Below are positions 30,706 through 30,842 of a stretch of DNA of 30,842 nt, piece by piece. Origin of the DNA: an uncultured Collinsella sp. (lineage in GTDB: Bacteria; Actinomycetota; Coriobacteriia; Coriobacteriales; Coriobacteriaceae). The DNA is taken from positions 1 to 30,842 of the forward strand of contig CABUTN010000021.1 of NCBI GenBank assembly GCA_902494565.1. Reading direction: 5' to 3'. Positions within the stretch are counted from its first letter, which is position 1. Each line of letters begins with the position of its first letter. The notes under the pieces were generated by a model. It was given only the letters and a program-made list of their open reading frames with translations. It was not told where the DNA came from and did no database searches. The position numbers were made by a program, and so were the translations under genes.

Positions 30706-30842
30706 ATGAAACGCTCCATGAAACGAATTTCCGGTGCCGCCGCCGCGCTGGCGGTCGCGGCCGCCCTGGCCCTGTGCGGGCCCGCGGCCTACGCCGCCCC
30801 CGCCGCCCCGGGCGACTCGCAGGCCCAGCCCGCCGAGGCCCA
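30706..30842 (+). CDS. Secreted protein, N-terminal part only
   Basis: Forty-five residues are visible before the window ends. MKRSMKRISGAAAALAVAAALALCGPAAYA is a typical signal peptide: basic start, alanine/leucine core and an AYA-A cleavage site after residue 30. The mature part begins APAAPGDSQAQPAEA, a proline/alanine-rich segment common in wall or surface proteins. The ATG has AGGGGGA 6 nt upstream; a second ATG 12 nt later is possible. The family cannot be told from this piece. Confidence 0.75.
   Translation, partial: MKRSMKRISGAAAALAVAAALALCGPAAYAAPAAPGDSQAQPAEA

Overview
The window looks like chromosomal DNA of a gut coriobacterium, most likely Collinsella or a close relative. It is GC-rich, genes start behind strong AGGAGG-type ribosome sites, two glycosyltransferases use TTG starts, and the mix of SUF operon, GGGtGRT/NifU-like pair, LPXTG surface protein and GT2 polysaccharide genes fits that group. 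The genus is inferred from protein flavour, not from a marker gene.

Layout. 1-2423: the tail of an unknown gene, a ROK fructokinase and a class I/II aminotransferase (both minus strand). 2534-2925: one tRNA-His and two nearly identical tRNA-Lys(CTT) genes with a promoter and a terminator. 2969-5838: a DinD-like protein, an FAD-dependent fumarate reductase/aspartate oxidase-family enzyme, and a 67-nt near-perfect hairpin. 5839-7596: a two-gene operon of a NifU-like scaffold and the GGGtGRT protein. 8000-8809: a Y1-transposase (RAYT-like) gene that seems to lack its catalytic tyrosine. 8875-14120: a complete sufCBDSU operon on the minus strand, transcribed away from an IscR-like Rrf2 regulator (14301-14732). 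A MntA-HepT (type VII) toxin-antitoxin pair starts 8 nt after the regulator.

15563-17365 encodes a secreted, sortase-anchored protein with a possible lysozyme-like domain. It is followed by a degenerate AAA-ATPase/PD-(D/E)XK protein (17568-19364). 19389-27575 is a glycosyltransferase cluster: one GlfT2-like gene on the minus strand and, divergently, five plus-strand GT2 genes, the last with two GT2 domains. These probably build a cell-surface polysaccharide.

27576-30705 is an accessory patch that looks more AT-rich than its surroundings. It holds an Abi_2 (HEPN) abortive-infection gene lying between the intact 3' end of the last glycosyltransferase and a decayed second copy of that end, a DUF4869-like gene, a 10-bp tandem repeat, and a 600-bp leader full of inverted repeats. 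The window ends inside a secreted protein gene (30706).

Functional themes are Fe-S cluster assembly (SUF plus the NifU-like/GGGtGRT pair, with an Rrf2 sensor), surface glycan synthesis and wall-anchored protein display, and defence or stress modules built on HEPN RNases (HepT, Abi_2). No CRISPR array, rRNA, prophage or complete insertion sequence was seen.
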